From the NCBI RefSeq assembly GCF_016916835.1, contig NZ_JAFFIX010000014.1:1-64000 (forward strand): a stretch of DNA of 64,000 nt. The letters run 5' to 3'. Each line of letters begins with the position of its first letter. Positions within the stretch are counted from its first letter, which is position 1. Below, piece by piece: positions 51,229 through 61,544 of the stretch. The position numbers and the translations under genes are program-made. The notes below the pieces were generated by a model. It did no database searches and was not told the DNA's origin. It saw only the letters and a list, made by a program, of their open reading frames with translations. The stretch comes from Actinacidiphila bryophytorum. Its GTDB lineage: Bacteria; Actinomycetota; Actinomycetes; Streptomycetales; Streptomycetaceae.

Positions 51229-52096
51229 CGGCGTGCTCCACCGCCCACTCGCGGAAGGAGCGGGCCGGGCGCCCCGTGGTGTCGGCGACCACGGTCGAGC
51301 CCGGCTCCGGGGTGACGCACAGGTCGGCGAAGTAGTCCAGCGCGCCGTCCGCGTACGACGGCGGCCACCCGGTGTCGACCATCGCCTTGCGGGCCGCGTC
51401 GTGGTGGATGTCCTCCCACACCAGGGTGCGCCCCAGCACGTCGCCGATGATCTGCACCTGCTCCCGCTGCGAGAGCGCCTCGGGGCCGGTCACCAGGTAC
51501 TTCTGCCCCGCGTGCCCGTCCTCGGTCAGCGCCCGCACCCCGACCGCGGCAAGGTCCGACTCGTGCACCGAGGTGCGGACCGCGTCGCCGTAGGGGAACT
51601 GCACCGTCCCCGAGGTGCGGATCTGCGGGGCGAAGCCGAGCGCGTTGGCCATGAAGCCGGTGGTGCGCAGGAAGGTCCACTCCAGCTCGGTCTGCTCCAG
51701 CAGCTTCTCCAGGTAGGCGTGGCAGTTGTTGTCCACCGGCTCGATGCCCAGGTGCACACCGACGGAGGAGACCACCGCGACCCGCCCGGCGTGCGCGGCG
51801 ATCCGCTCCAGCACCGCCGGCGCGGTGGCGGTGCTGAGGGCGAAGAAGGGCCACATCCAGAACACCCCGTCGACCCCGGGCAGCGCCGCCTCGACGCTGT
51901 CGGGGTCGGCCAGGTCGCCGTAGTGCAGCTCGACGCCGTCGGGAAGGCGGTGCAGGTTCGGGTCGTCCTTGAGCACCAGCGCGCGGACGTTCGCGCCCGC
52001 CTCCAGCAGCTGGCGGACGGCGTACGGGCCGACGTTCCCCGTCGCCCCGGTGACCAGGACGGTCCTCGTGCTGTGCTCGCCGCTCGTGTGGGGCAT
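51215..52096 (-). CDS. NmrA-like NAD(P)H-binding oxidoreductase
   Basis: A 293-residue atypical SDR. The nucleotide loop TVLVTGATGNVGPYAVRQLLEAGANVRALVL is at residues 12-42. FFALSTATAPAVLERIAAHAGRVAVVSSVGVH, FLRTTGFMANALGFAPQIRTSG and VHESDLAAVGVRALTEDG match the NmrA/quinone oxidoreductase group. Such proteins reduce or isomerise polyketide intermediates or merely sense redox state. Its stop overlaps the ABM gene start by 14 bp. ATG at 52096. Confidence 0.82.
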   Translation of the reverse strand: MPHTSGEHSTRTVLVTGATGNVGPYAVRQLLEAGANVRALVLKDDPNLHRLPDGVELHYGDLADPDSVEAALPGVDGVFWMWPFFALSTATAPAVLERIAAHAGRVAVVSSVGVHLGIEPVDNNCHAYLEKLLEQTELEWTFLRTTGFMANALGFAPQIRTSGTVQFPYGDAVRTSVHESDLAAVGVRALTEDGHAGQKYLVTGPEALSQREQVQIIGDVLGRTLVWEDIHHDAARKAMVDTGWPPSYADGALDYFADLCVTPEPGSTVVADTTGRPARSFREWAVEHADAFR

Positions 52097-52162
52097 GCGT
52101 GTGGCTCCCTTCGAGGTCGCAGTTCCGGAATGCACATCAGGCCGCCGCGGTCCGGGCACCGG

Positions 52163-53239
52163 TCAGCGGTCGGGCCGCAGCCGCAGCAGCGCCGCCGCTG
52201 CCGTACCGCCCGGGTCGACCGAGGTGATGACCGCGGTACGTCCCGCGCACGACGCGTCGTCCTCGGCGCGGCTGAGCAGCGCGGCCAGTTCGAACGAGGC
52301 TGAGGCCGCGTGCGTCTCGCCGATCAGCGCCGCCACCGGTGTCCCCACCCGGGAGGCGCCGAACAGCCCGTTCAGCGCGGCGATCTCGGCGTCGCCCTCG
52401 GCCCCCGCGGCCCCCGAGGGGCAGGCCACCCACACCTGCTGGGCCTGCGCACCGCCCGCCGCCAGGGCGCGCCGTACGCAGCGGGCCACCGCGCCCTCCC
52501 GGTCGCCGTCGGCGAAGGTCCCGGAGGCCACCGCCAACAGCTCGGCGAGCGGCGGAAGTTCGGGCTGCGTGGTCAGCGAGAACAGCGCGCAGCCCTCGCC
52601 GAGCACCGGCCCTGCTGCGCCGTCGTCCCGGCTGTGGTGGTCGATCCAGGCCCGCGCGTCGGAGTACTCCTCCGCGGCCCCGCACAGGACCGCCGCGGCC
52701 CGCCCGCTCAGCAGCAGCCTGCGGGCGTAGTTGAGGGCCACAAGTCCGCCGGGCCGGCCGGCCGACAGCGTCGCGTTGGGTCCGCGCAGCCCGTGCCAGA
52801 TGGCGCACTGGCCGGCCGCGCCGTTCATCACCGCGTACGGGATCAGCCCGGACTCGACGTGGTAGGGCCGCTCGCCGGTGAGCGACCCGCGGGTCAGGTC
52901 GATGGTGCTCTGCGCGCTGCCCACGGTGGTGCCGAGCACGAACGCGGTGCTCTCGCGCGGCACCTCAAGCCCGTCGGCGCTCGCCAGCAGGTCGCCTGAG
53001 GTCGCCACCGCAAGGCCCGTCACCCGGTTCATCGACCGGGTGCCCTTCTTGCCCAGCACGGTGCGCACGTCGAAGTCCGGTACGAGGCAGGCGACGTCGT
53101 CGGGCCCGCCCCACCGCTCCCGGTCCAGCTGCACCGCGGTGGACTGCTGCTGCCGTACGCCCTTGACGAAGGCGTCGCGGCCGGTGCCGAAGGGGGAGAC
53201 GGCCGACCAGTCGGTGATGGCGAGCGTGGCAGCGGTCAC
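52163..53239 (-). CDS. KS-like protein lacking the active-site cysteine (CLF-like)
   Basis: A 358-residue KS-fold protein. The N-terminus (LAITDWSAVSPFGTGRDAFVKGV) and GEGCALFSL, GETHAASASFELAALL follow the KS pattern. However, the nucleophile region reads GPNATLSAGRPGGLVALNYARRLLL, with no Cys, and the HGTGT motif is absent. It is therefore a non-catalytic partner, comparable to a chain length factor, and sits next to the second ACP with a 4-bp overlap (GTGA-like). Its natural partner may be the complete KS at 43338. ATG or GTG start at 53239. Confidence 0.75.
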   Translation of the reverse strand: MTAATLAITDWSAVSPFGTGRDAFVKGVRQQQSTAVQLDRERWGGPDDVACLVPDFDVRTVLGKKGTRSMNRVTGLAVATSGDLLASADGLEVPRESTAFVLGTTVGSAQSTIDLTRGSLTGERPYHVESGLIPYAVMNGAAGQCAIWHGLRGPNATLSAGRPGGLVALNYARRLLLSGRAAAVLCGAAEEYSDARAWIDHHSRDDGAAGPVLGEGCALFSLTTQPELPPLAELLAVASGTFADGDREGAVARCVRRALAAGGAQAQQVWVACPSGAAGAEGDAEIAALNGLFGASRVGTPVAALIGETHAASASFELAALLSRAEDDASCAGRTAVITSVDPGGTAAAALLRLRPDR

Positions 53240-53484
53240 GGCCGGATTTCCCCGACGACGTCGTACACGCCGGACAGGTTGACCATCCGCGGCAGCTCCG
53301 ACTGCGGGATGGTCACCTTGAGGTTGAGTTCGAGCGAGGAGAGGATCTCGATCAGCCGCATCGAGTCCGCGTCGTGGTCCTCCACGAAGCGGCTGGTGTC
53401 CGTCATCTCGTCGGACTCCACTTCCAGGACGTCGCTGACGAGCCTCTTGATACGGTCCCGGGTGTCGGCACTGATGACCGCCAT
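53236..53484 (-). CDS. Second acyl carrier protein
   Basis: An 82-residue ACP. Ser 41 in FVEDHDADSMRLIEILSSLELNLKVTIP is the phosphopantetheine site; the usual DSL triad is DSM. It is clearly different from the aromatic ACP at 33785 and belongs with the KS-like protein that it overlaps. GGAGG precedes the ATG. An ACP with its own KS partners inside an aromatic cluster implies a separate acyl unit, for example a starter or side chain. Confidence 0.88.
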   Translation of the reverse strand: MAVISADTRDRIKRLVSDVLEVESDEMTDTSRFVEDHDADSMRLIEILSSLELNLKVTIPQSELPRMVNLSGVYDVVGEIRP

Positions 53485-53549
53485 GGCGGTGCCTCCTGTT
53501 CGGTCACGAGGGGGAGTTGGTCAACGGGCGGGGCTGGGCGGGCGGTTGC

Positions 53550-53903
53550 TCAGCGGTCGAAGAAGCCGTAAAGGGCCAGGACCCGGCCGCCGTCGAGCAG
53601 CGCGACGTCCATCCCGGTCAGCGCCGGCTCGCCGCCCTCGGCCGTGCACTGCCAGCCGAAGCGCACCTGCTGGTGGTGTCCGTCGGGGCGGCCGTACGCG
53701 GTGAACACCAGCCCCTCGAAACGGCGCCTGGTGAGCCCGATGTAGGAGTCAAGGGCCGTCCTGCCGCGCAGGGCGACCTCGGGGTCGGCGTAGAAGACGT
53801 CCTCGGTGAACACCTCGTCCACCGCCGCGCGCCTGCGGTCGTCGGGGAGGTTCCAGACGGCGAGGTAGCGGCGGACCACGTCCGCGTGCGCGCCCGCGCT
53901 CAT
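53550..53903 (-). CDS. SnoaL/NTF2-like protein
   Basis: A 117-residue member of the SnoaL-like/NTF2 fold: HADVVRRYLAVWNLPDDRRRAAVDEVFTEDVFYADPEVALRGRTALDSYIGLTRRRFEG, with VALLDGGRVLALYGFFD at the end. SnoaL proteins of type II clusters include polyketide cyclases and C-1 hydroxylases; others have no known role. Its ATG overlaps the stop of the pyruvyl transferase gene by 4 bp. Confidence 0.75.
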   Translation of the reverse strand: MSAGAHADVVRRYLAVWNLPDDRRRAAVDEVFTEDVFYADPEVALRGRTALDSYIGLTRRRFEGLVFTAYGRPDGHHQQVRFGWQCTAEGGEPALTGMDVALLDGGRVLALYGFFDR

Positions 53904-55156
53904 ACGGCGCCGCCGCCGTCGTGCGGCGCACCCGCCGCGGGGCCGAACCCGTAGATCCGCTCCGCCACCCGCCGCTTGGCCGCCTGGTGCGCGTCGAGCT
54001 GCGCCGGCAGGTAGCCGCCCGCGGCCGGCCGCTGCGGGACATCGGGTGCCTGCGGCCCGAGCACGTCGCAGCGCGCCAGTGCCCACGGCGAACCGTGGTC
54101 GGTCAGCGAGCGGTGCTTGGTGCCGTAGTAGTCGTCGCGCAGGCTCACCGCGACGCCCGACGCCCCGGCCGCCGCGGCCAGCAGGTGCGGGTGGAAGCGG
54201 GTGGAGAACCAGGCCTGGCCGGGCCGCGCGGGAAAGCCCCGGCGCAGCACGTCCTCCAGGGTGAACAGCCGCGCCCGCGGCAGTGCGCCCAGCGTCGCCG
54301 CCAGCACGTCGCGGTCCGCGTCCGGCCAGCATTCGAGCACCCCGACCTCGCGGGCGCCCCAGTCGGCAACGGCCTTGGAGACCAGGGCGATCAGCCCGCC
54401 CATGCCGCGCTGCGCCGCCCGCTCCCGCGCCGCGTTGCCCGGTGCGCCCGCCGCCGGCGCGGCTGCGCCGGGCGGGAAGAGCGCGGTGGGGCGCAGCGTG
54501 AACTGCACCGACACCATGACGTCCGGCAGGTCCGCGGACTCCTCGTCCCGCCACGCGCGCGGGTAGAGGAAGACGTCGTCGCAGGAGAGCGCGGCGGTGT
54601 CGCCGAGCAGCTGGGCCGACGCGGTGTCGCGGACGTCGGCCACCGCCAGGCGCGCGGCGAGCGCCCGTATACGGTCCTCGCCGTCGGCGGCCGGCGGGAT
54701 GAGGCCGACACCGGTCATCGCCGCGCGCCCGCCGGAGTGCTCTGTGGCCGCCGCGATGCCGGACAGCAGCCCGGTGAAGGCCGGCCACATGCTGTTGAGG
54801 AAACCGCCGCCGGTCAGGTGGACCACGTCGGCCCGGCGCAGCAGCCCGATCCCGTCCCGCAGGTCCGCTGCTGCCTGCCCGGGGTCGGCGACCGCCGCCT
54901 GCACCGCGTCGGCGGCGCCGAGCCCTGCCGCCCAGTTGCGGAAGCACAGCTGCCACAGGGTGGAGACCGTGCGCAGCCGCGGGTGCAGGGAACGCAGCGG
55001 CGCCACCACGGCCGACGGGTCGACGCAGTCCAGGACGACATCCGCGCCGGGTGCGTGCTCCGCGAGATAGCGCACCCAGGTCGCGGCGATCAGCTCGTCG
55101 CCCAGATTGGGTATGCCCGCGGTCGAGACCAGGTAGTAGAGAGGGCGTTCACTCAT
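53900..55156 (-). CDS. Polysaccharide pyruvyl transferase family protein
   Basis: A 418-residue protein of the CsaB/WcaK family: YYLVSTAGIPNLGDELIAATWVRYLAE at the N-terminus, DVVHLTGGGFLNSMWPAF, a large middle region, and FSTRFHPHLLAAAAGASGVAVSLRDDYYGTKHRSLTDHG near the C-terminus with the conserved R-x-H pair. Known members move pyruvate from PEP to a sugar to form a ketal on cell-wall or exopolysaccharides. Finding one as the first gene of the right-hand biosynthetic operon is unusual; its acceptor here could be the glycoside, or it could use another donor. ATG at 55156. Confidence 0.83.
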   Translation of the reverse strand: MSERPLYYLVSTAGIPNLGDELIAATWVRYLAEHAPGADVVLDCVDPSAVVAPLRSLHPRLRTVSTLWQLCFRNWAAGLGAADAVQAAVADPGQAAADLRDGIGLLRRADVVHLTGGGFLNSMWPAFTGLLSGIAAATEHSGGRAAMTGVGLIPPAADGEDRIRALAARLAVADVRDTASAQLLGDTAALSCDDVFLYPRAWRDEESADLPDVMVSVQFTLRPTALFPPGAAAPAAGAPGNAARERAAQRGMGGLIALVSKAVADWGAREVGVLECWPDADRDVLAATLGALPRARLFTLEDVLRRGFPARPGQAWFSTRFHPHLLAAAAGASGVAVSLRDDYYGTKHRSLTDHGSPWALARCDVLGPQAPDVPQRPAAGGYLPAQLDAHQAAKRRVAERIYGFGPAAGAPHDGGGAV

Positions 55157-55881
55157 CGTGGCCCGTATGCCCTTCTTCCGACAGCGCGATTCCGAATTAC
55201 CGGGGCCCGCGCAATTGCAGCGCCATTTGAACGGGCTTCCGGGTGCGGCAGACAGTGCATGGGATCGTGATACATACCTTCTTCGGTGCAGGGCGCATGA
55301 TTCAACCCGTGCTGGTTCAGAGGTTGGTCAGGAGTAGGCGCACGGCACGACCGGGAATTACAGGAGCAGGCCAGAGGGGTGTCAAATGTGCAGGTCCCGA
55401 GCGTGCGGAAGGGCGGCCGCGGCGCCCGCGACCCGGCCTTCCTGGGCCTGCGCCGGCGAACCGCCCGCACCCGCCGGGGGGTTCGCGGTGGATCCGCTCA
55501 CAGGTTGGGTGCGGAGGGGGAGATGAACCCGCTGATGGGAGTGGTGCCGCCAGAGTCGTCCAGGTCCGGGGCGGTACAGGCGGCCTCGTACAAACCTGCG
55601 CCGTGTCGTATAGTGCCGCTGTGGCTGCAGAGACTGGAAGCCACAAGTGTGACGACCGGACGGGGGACGATGGTCATCCGCGCCAGTCCGCGCGCCGGCA
55701 CGGCGAGCACTGCTGTGATCGGCCGCGGCGCTTTCCTTTACACACCTGCCTGCCTGTGTTGCTTGGTGAGTTAACTCTTCAGCAATATGGCCACTGTCTC
55801 CCCGAAATGAGTGTGTCGGACCGTCGGGTTGAGGCTTGGGCAGCATCGAGTATACCGGGTATCCTGGATCATCATTCGGCA
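55157..55881. other. Long intergenic region with no convincing gene
   Basis: This stretch separates the right-hand biosynthetic operon from the regulator gene. It has lower GC than its surroundings, especially after 55640. Several open frames exist; none has the third-position GC bias expected here, and none resembles a protein I recognise. It probably holds the promoter of the minus-strand operon and binding sites for the regulator, but I cannot point to individual elements. Confidence 0.5.
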
Positions 55882-55911
55882 TTGACAAGCAGTCATACAG
55901 CTTTCTACTTT
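55882..55911 (+). promoter_or_regulatory. Promoter of the OmpR-type regulator gene
   Basis: TTGACA (55882-55887), an 18-nt spacer and TACTTT (55906-55911) form a housekeeping-type promoter about 50 bp before the GTG start. Confidence 0.6.
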
Positions 55912-55960
55912 CATGAGTCGGGCACGCGCTTACTACGGGACCTTCAGACGAGGGGGAGTC

Positions 55961-56674
55961 GTGAGTGACCAAGCGATGCGACTGGCGGAATCCGAAACTC
56001 CGAATGGATATGCATCTCTGACCTGGCGCATCCTCATCGCCGAGGGTGACGTCGACCAAGCCGACCACTTAGCCCACCAGTTACGCCGGTACGGCCACAA
56101 GGTGCAGCACGTGCAGACCGCGGACGCCGCGCTGCGGCTCGCGCGGGACGCGGACCTGATCATCCTCGACCTGGAACTCCCCGACGCCGACGGCCTGGAG
56201 GTCTGCCGGAGCATCCGGTCGGTGGACAGCACCCCGCTCATCGCCGCGGCCGTCAGCGAGAACGAGCTGGACTGCGTCCTGAGCCTGCGGGCCGGCGCCG
56301 ACGACTTCCTGCGCAAGCCGTACCGGATACGGGAGATCATGGCGCGGACCGACGCCATCATGCGGCGCGTCCACCCGCGCCCTTCCGGCCACATCATCAA
56401 GCACGGCCAGCTGAACATCAACGAGGTCTCCCGCGAGGTCCACCTCGACGGCCAGCAGATCGGCGTGACCCGCAAGGAGTTCGACCTGCTGCACGCGCTG
56501 GCCTCGCGCTCCGGCCGGGTCCTCGGCCGCGACGACCTGATGCGCGAGGTGTGGGGCAACTCCTGGTCCCGGCGCACCCTCGACACGCACGTCAGCAGCC
56601 TGCGCAGCAAACTCGGCTCCAGCGACTGGATCGTCACCGTCCGCGGCATCGGCTTCCGGCTCGGGCAGGGGTGA
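55961..56674 (+). CDS. Atypical OmpR-family response regulator (JadR1/LanI type) with two TTA codons
   Basis: A 237-residue regulator. The receiver domain (about 22-135) keeps the phospho-acceptor Asp 70 (LIILDLELPDADGLEV) and Lys 119 (FLRKPY). It has Glu-Gly (28-29) where two acidic residues normally bind magnesium, and Ala/Val where Thr/Ser is expected. The C-terminal winged helix (about 145-235) reads GVTRKEFDLLHALASRSGRVLGRDDLMREVWGNSW and RTLDTHVSSLRSKLG. Degenerate receivers of this kind in angucycline clusters (JadR1) respond to pathway products, not phosphate. Codons 37 and 41 are TTA (56069-56071, 56081-56083), implying bldA control. GGGGGAG precedes the GTG. No partner kinase is present. 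Confidence 0.88.
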   Translation: MSDQAMRLAESETPNGYASLTWRILIAEGDVDQADHLAHQLRRYGHKVQHVQTADAALRLARDADLIILDLELPDADGLEVCRSIRSVDSTPLIAAAVSENELDCVLSLRAGADDFLRKPYRIREIMARTDAIMRRVHPRPSGHIIKHGQLNINEVSREVHLDGQQIGVTRKEFDLLHALASRSGRVLGRDDLMREVWGNSWSRRTLDTHVSSLRSKLGSSDWIVTVRGIGFRLGQG

Positions 56675-56679
56675 GCCGC

Positions 56680-57606
<927 letters not shown>

Positions 57607-57610
<4 letters not shown>

Positions 57611-58882
57611 CCCTCCGCGCCGCGGCGCCTGCCACTCCCGCGCAACGCCACCGCACCAACGCCCGCGACCACCCCCAGCACGACCGGCACCACCCACCCG
57701 GTGACACGGGCACCCCACGCGCCGAGCGCATAGCCCCCCACCACGGCCCCCGCCGGCACCGCCCCGTCCGTGACGAGCGAGACCAGCCCCACCACCCGAC
57801 CCAGCGCCTCGGGCGGTGCCGCAGCGATGCGGCCCAGGGTGTTGACCACGCTGACCACCGTCCCGACCGCCCCCACCCCGGACCAGGAGACGGCCATGAC
57901 GACCGGGTCGGAGGTGAAGGCCATCGGCGTGAGCACCAGTGCCCAGGCCCACAGCCCGGCGACGAACACCGACCCGGGCGCGCGCCCCCGCGTGACCCGC
58001 GGCGCGAGCGCCGCCCCCGGCCACCCCGCCGACGCCCGCGCCGGCCAGGGTGACGCCCACCGACCACGCAGGTCGGCCGTCCTGGTGGGACTGCACGATC
58101 AGCAGCAGGATCGTCACCTGGAAGAGGGCGTTGGCCGCGGCGGTGGCGAGGGTGGAGGCCCCGAGGTAGCGGGAGCGGCGCACCCAGGCCAACCCGTCGC
58201 GCATACGGGTCCACCACGGCTCCCGCCGCTCGGCCCGCCGGTCCGCGACGGGGCTGAAGTCACCGCGCATGGCCGAGACGGCCCCGAGGGACAGGGCGTA
58301 GGAGGCGAGGTTGCCCGCGAAGGGCGCCCAGCGTGCCGCACCGAGCAGAGCCGCACCCCCCACCCTTCCCATCAAAATGGCCGCGGGCTGCTCGGCCTCG
58401 TAGAGCGAGAACGCCGCCGGATACTGCTCCTCGGGCACCAGGTCGCGTACGGCCGCGACCTCCGCAAGCCCGAAGTACGCGAAGGCGGCCCCTTCGACCA
58501 GGGCGACCCCGACGACGACACCCGCCAGCGCCGGTCCGCCGGCGAGGATCCACCCGGTCAGCACCGCGGATGCGGCGGCGCCCAGGAGTTGGCAGCGCAG
58601 CATCGTCCTCCTGCGGTCGCAGAAGTCGGCGACGACCCCGGCGTGCGCGTAGAACAGCAGGCCGGGCACCGTGGCCGCGAAGGTCGTCCAGCCGGCCAGC
58701 ACCGGGGACCCGGAGATGTCCAGGGTCAGGATCGGGTAGCACAGCCTGGCCCCGAAGGTGCCCATCAGCGAGGCGCCGTTGCCGGACCACAGGAGCAGGA
58801 AGTTGCGGTTGCGCAGGACGCCGGTGCGGTGGGCACCGATGAGTTTCGGGGCGGGTGGCCGTCTATCCCCGTGCAGGCTCAC
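57607..58882 (-). pseudogene. MFS transporter interrupted by a one-base frameshift
   Basis: The N-terminal part (from GTG at 58882) reads as an MFS_3-type exporter: TGVLRNRNFLLLWSGNGASLMGTFGARLCYPILTLDISGS, VADFCDRRRTMLRCQLLGA, LVPEEQYPAAFSLYEAEQPAAILMGRVGGA. At GVTLAGAGVGGVAG the frame slips. Removing one base from the five-C run at 58014-58018 joins it to AALAPRVTRGRAPGSVFVAGLWAWALVLTPMAFTSD and continues to the TAG at 57607, giving about 424 residues, a normal MFS length. The error sits in a homopolymer next to the poly-C tract, so it may be a sequencing error and the gene may be intact. Substrate unknown. Confidence 0.8.
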
Positions 58883-58917
58883 CGAGCGAGGGAAGCCGTA
58901 ACGGGAAGGACGGGAAG

Positions 58918-59310
58918 ATGAAGTACATGATCCAGATGAACGTGCCCGCTGACGAGTGGGACGCCGTCATGGCGTCGTACTCCAAGGACGACATGCAGGT
59001 CATGTTCGCACACATGAACGCGCTCAACGCCGAGATCACCGAGCGCGGGGAGTGGGTGGACGCGCAGGGGCTCGGCGGGCCGTCGCGGGTCAAGACGGTG
59101 CGTGCGGGGGCGGACGGGCAGCCGCAGGTCGCGGACGGGCCGGCGCACGCGGGGCACATCCTGGCCGGCTACTGGCTGGTCGACGTGGCGAGCGAGGACC
59201 GCGCCCTGGAGATCGCCGCACGGGCGTCCGCGTGTCCCGGCCCTGGCGGGAAGCCCGGCAGCGACCCGGTCGAGGTGCACCCCGTTCCGGACGCCCCGGA
59301 GGGGGTCTGA
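58918..59310 (+). CDS. DGPF/YCII-family protein without a neighbouring sigma factor
   Basis: A 130-residue YCII-related protein: MKYMIQMNVPADEWDAVMASYSKDDMQVMFAHMNALNAEI, then QVADGPAHAGHILAGYWLVDVASEDRALEIAARASACPGPGGKPGSDPVEVHPV. The DGPF signature is DGPA here. Unlike the copy at 17447 it is not followed by an ECF sigma gene; a convergent xylanase gene follows. It may answer to the ECF42 sigma factor at 17866 or to another. Function not established. Confidence 0.82.
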   Translation: MKYMIQMNVPADEWDAVMASYSKDDMQVMFAHMNALNAEITERGEWVDAQGLGGPSRVKTVRAGADGQPQVADGPAHAGHILAGYWLVDVASEDRALEIAARASACPGPGGKPGSDPVEVHPVPDAPEGV

Positions 59311-59334
59311 GCCGGACGGTGGCGCAACCGCCGA

Positions 59335-59369
59335 CGGCGGTCCGCCTCCCGGGGGAGGGCGGACCGCCG
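59335..59369. terminator. Bidirectional terminator between convergent DGPF and xylanase genes
   Basis: CGGCGGTCCGCC pairs with GGCGGACCGCCG (12 bp), extended by TCCC/GGGA with one bulged G. It lies between the two stops. Confidence 0.7.
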
Positions 59370-59383
59370 CGGTCAGCGGGGTG

Positions 59384-60550
<1,167 letters not shown>

Positions 60551-60599
60551 TCACCGGCGACGTCGAACAGTCTGGCCCGCACATGACCACTGTCAACAC

Positions 60600-60692
60600 T
60601 TTCGGTGGAACTTTCGAATCTTTCTGTCGGCAATGAGCCCTGTGCTGCGACGACTTCCCTGATCAGCAGTCACGATCGCAGCGAAAGTTTCG
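60600..60692. promoter_or_regulatory. CGAAA/TTTCG boxes upstream of the xylanase gene
   Basis: TTTCG occurs at 60600-60604 and 60612-60616, and a perfect palindrome CGAAAGTTTCG at 60682-60692. Repeated CGAAA boxes are known in actinomycete xylanase promoters as repressor sites. The 60491-60864 region otherwise holds no gene that I can support. Confidence 0.6.
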
Positions 60693-60864
60693 GATCGACC
60701 GTACGGCGGCCGGAGGGTGACGGCCGGTCAGGCCGTGGGCAGCCGGCTGGAGCACCCGGGCCCCGGGCGGCACCCTGGCTGCTCCATTCACCGTTGCCCC
60801 AAGGGAATAATTGCTACGAAGTCCAAATAAAATGTGCGGGAAAGCGGAATCAATTAATCACCTC

Positions 60865-60893
60865 TTGTCGGGGCGTCGGGCGGTCGATAGTGT
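60865..60893 (+). promoter_or_regulatory. Promoter of small secreted protein gene
   Basis: TTGTCG (60865-60870), a 17-nt spacer and TAGTGT (60888-60893), 55 bp before the GTG start. Confidence 0.65.
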
Positions 60894-60947
60894 GAATTCA
60901 CCTGGTCAGAACAATCCGGCCGGGAGTCAAGTGGAAGAGGTAGGTCC

Positions 60948-61343
60948 GTGAAGTTTCGTACTGCCCTGACGCGATTCACCCTCCCGGCCGCGGCCGCGGT
61001 CGGCGCTCTGGCCTTCACGGCGGCCCCGGCGGGCGCCGCCACCGTGCACCCGATGTCGGCGAGCACCTGCGGCAGCACGTACTGCGTCAGCGTCGTCGGC
61101 ACCAGCACGTACGTCAGCAGCGTCACCATCACCGCCAGGAGCGGCACGGTGAGCGGCTACGGCTACGTGCTCGACAACGCGAACGGCTACTGGAATACCA
61201 GCGCCAGGGTGAGTGGCGTCTCCAAGGTGGTTCTCGCCGTCAACGCCAATTTCCCCAACGGAAGCGTTCTCTGCGGAGGCATGACGACCAACACCCTCCC
61301 CGGCACTTACCCGGGCAGGGCCTGTATCGAGATCATCGCCTAG
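60948..61343 (+). CDS. Small secreted protein of unknown function
   Basis: A 131-residue protein. A signal peptide covers about residues 1-30 (MKFRTALTRFTLPAAAAVGALAFTAAPAGA). The mature part of about 100 residues is rich in Ser, Thr, Val and Asn and has four Cys (STCGSTYCVSV, SVLCGG, GRACIEII), enough for two disulfides. It looks like a small beta-rich extracellular protein; I do not recognise the family. GTG start with GGAAGAGG upstream and a good promoter. Its TAG stop is the first three bases of the MITE-like element at 61341. Confidence 0.75.
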   Translation: MKFRTALTRFTLPAAAAVGALAFTAAPAGAATVHPMSASTCGSTYCVSVVGTSTYVSSVTITARSGTVSGYGYVLDNANGYWNTSARVSGVSKVVLAVNANFPNGSVLCGGMTTNTLPGTYPGRACIEIIA

Positions 61344-61519
61344 GCCGTGTTTTGGAAGTAGCGCCGTCCGCCCACAGGGCGGGCCCCGCGGCGTCTGGTG
61401 CGTGCGATCGCAAGGCGGAGGGTCGTCCTCGTAGTGGGCCTACTCGGACGACTCCGACAACGCAGCGAGCGTGCGTGCCAGGCGTCGCGGGGCAGGCGGG
61501 ACTTCCAAAACACGGCCTA
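61341..61519. mobile_element. 179-bp MITE-like element with perfect 19-bp terminal inverted repeats
   Basis: TAGGCCGTGTTTTGGAAGT at the left end matches the complement of the right end exactly. GCC flanks both sides, a possible 3-bp target duplication. The interior codes for nothing and contains smaller inverted segments. It needs a transposase from elsewhere; the parent IS family cannot be named from the sequence alone. Confidence 0.82.
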
Positions 61520-61544
61520 GCCGGCGGTTCAGCCGGTCGGTCGG

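Noticed and set aside
55243-55968. Plus-strand frame of 241 codons and a minus-strand frame of about 70 codons (55498-55710) in the long intergenic region
   Set aside because: Third-position GC is clearly below that of neighbouring genes, there is no convincing ribosome site, and neither resembles a known protein; a small peptide cannot be excluded for the minus-strand frame.
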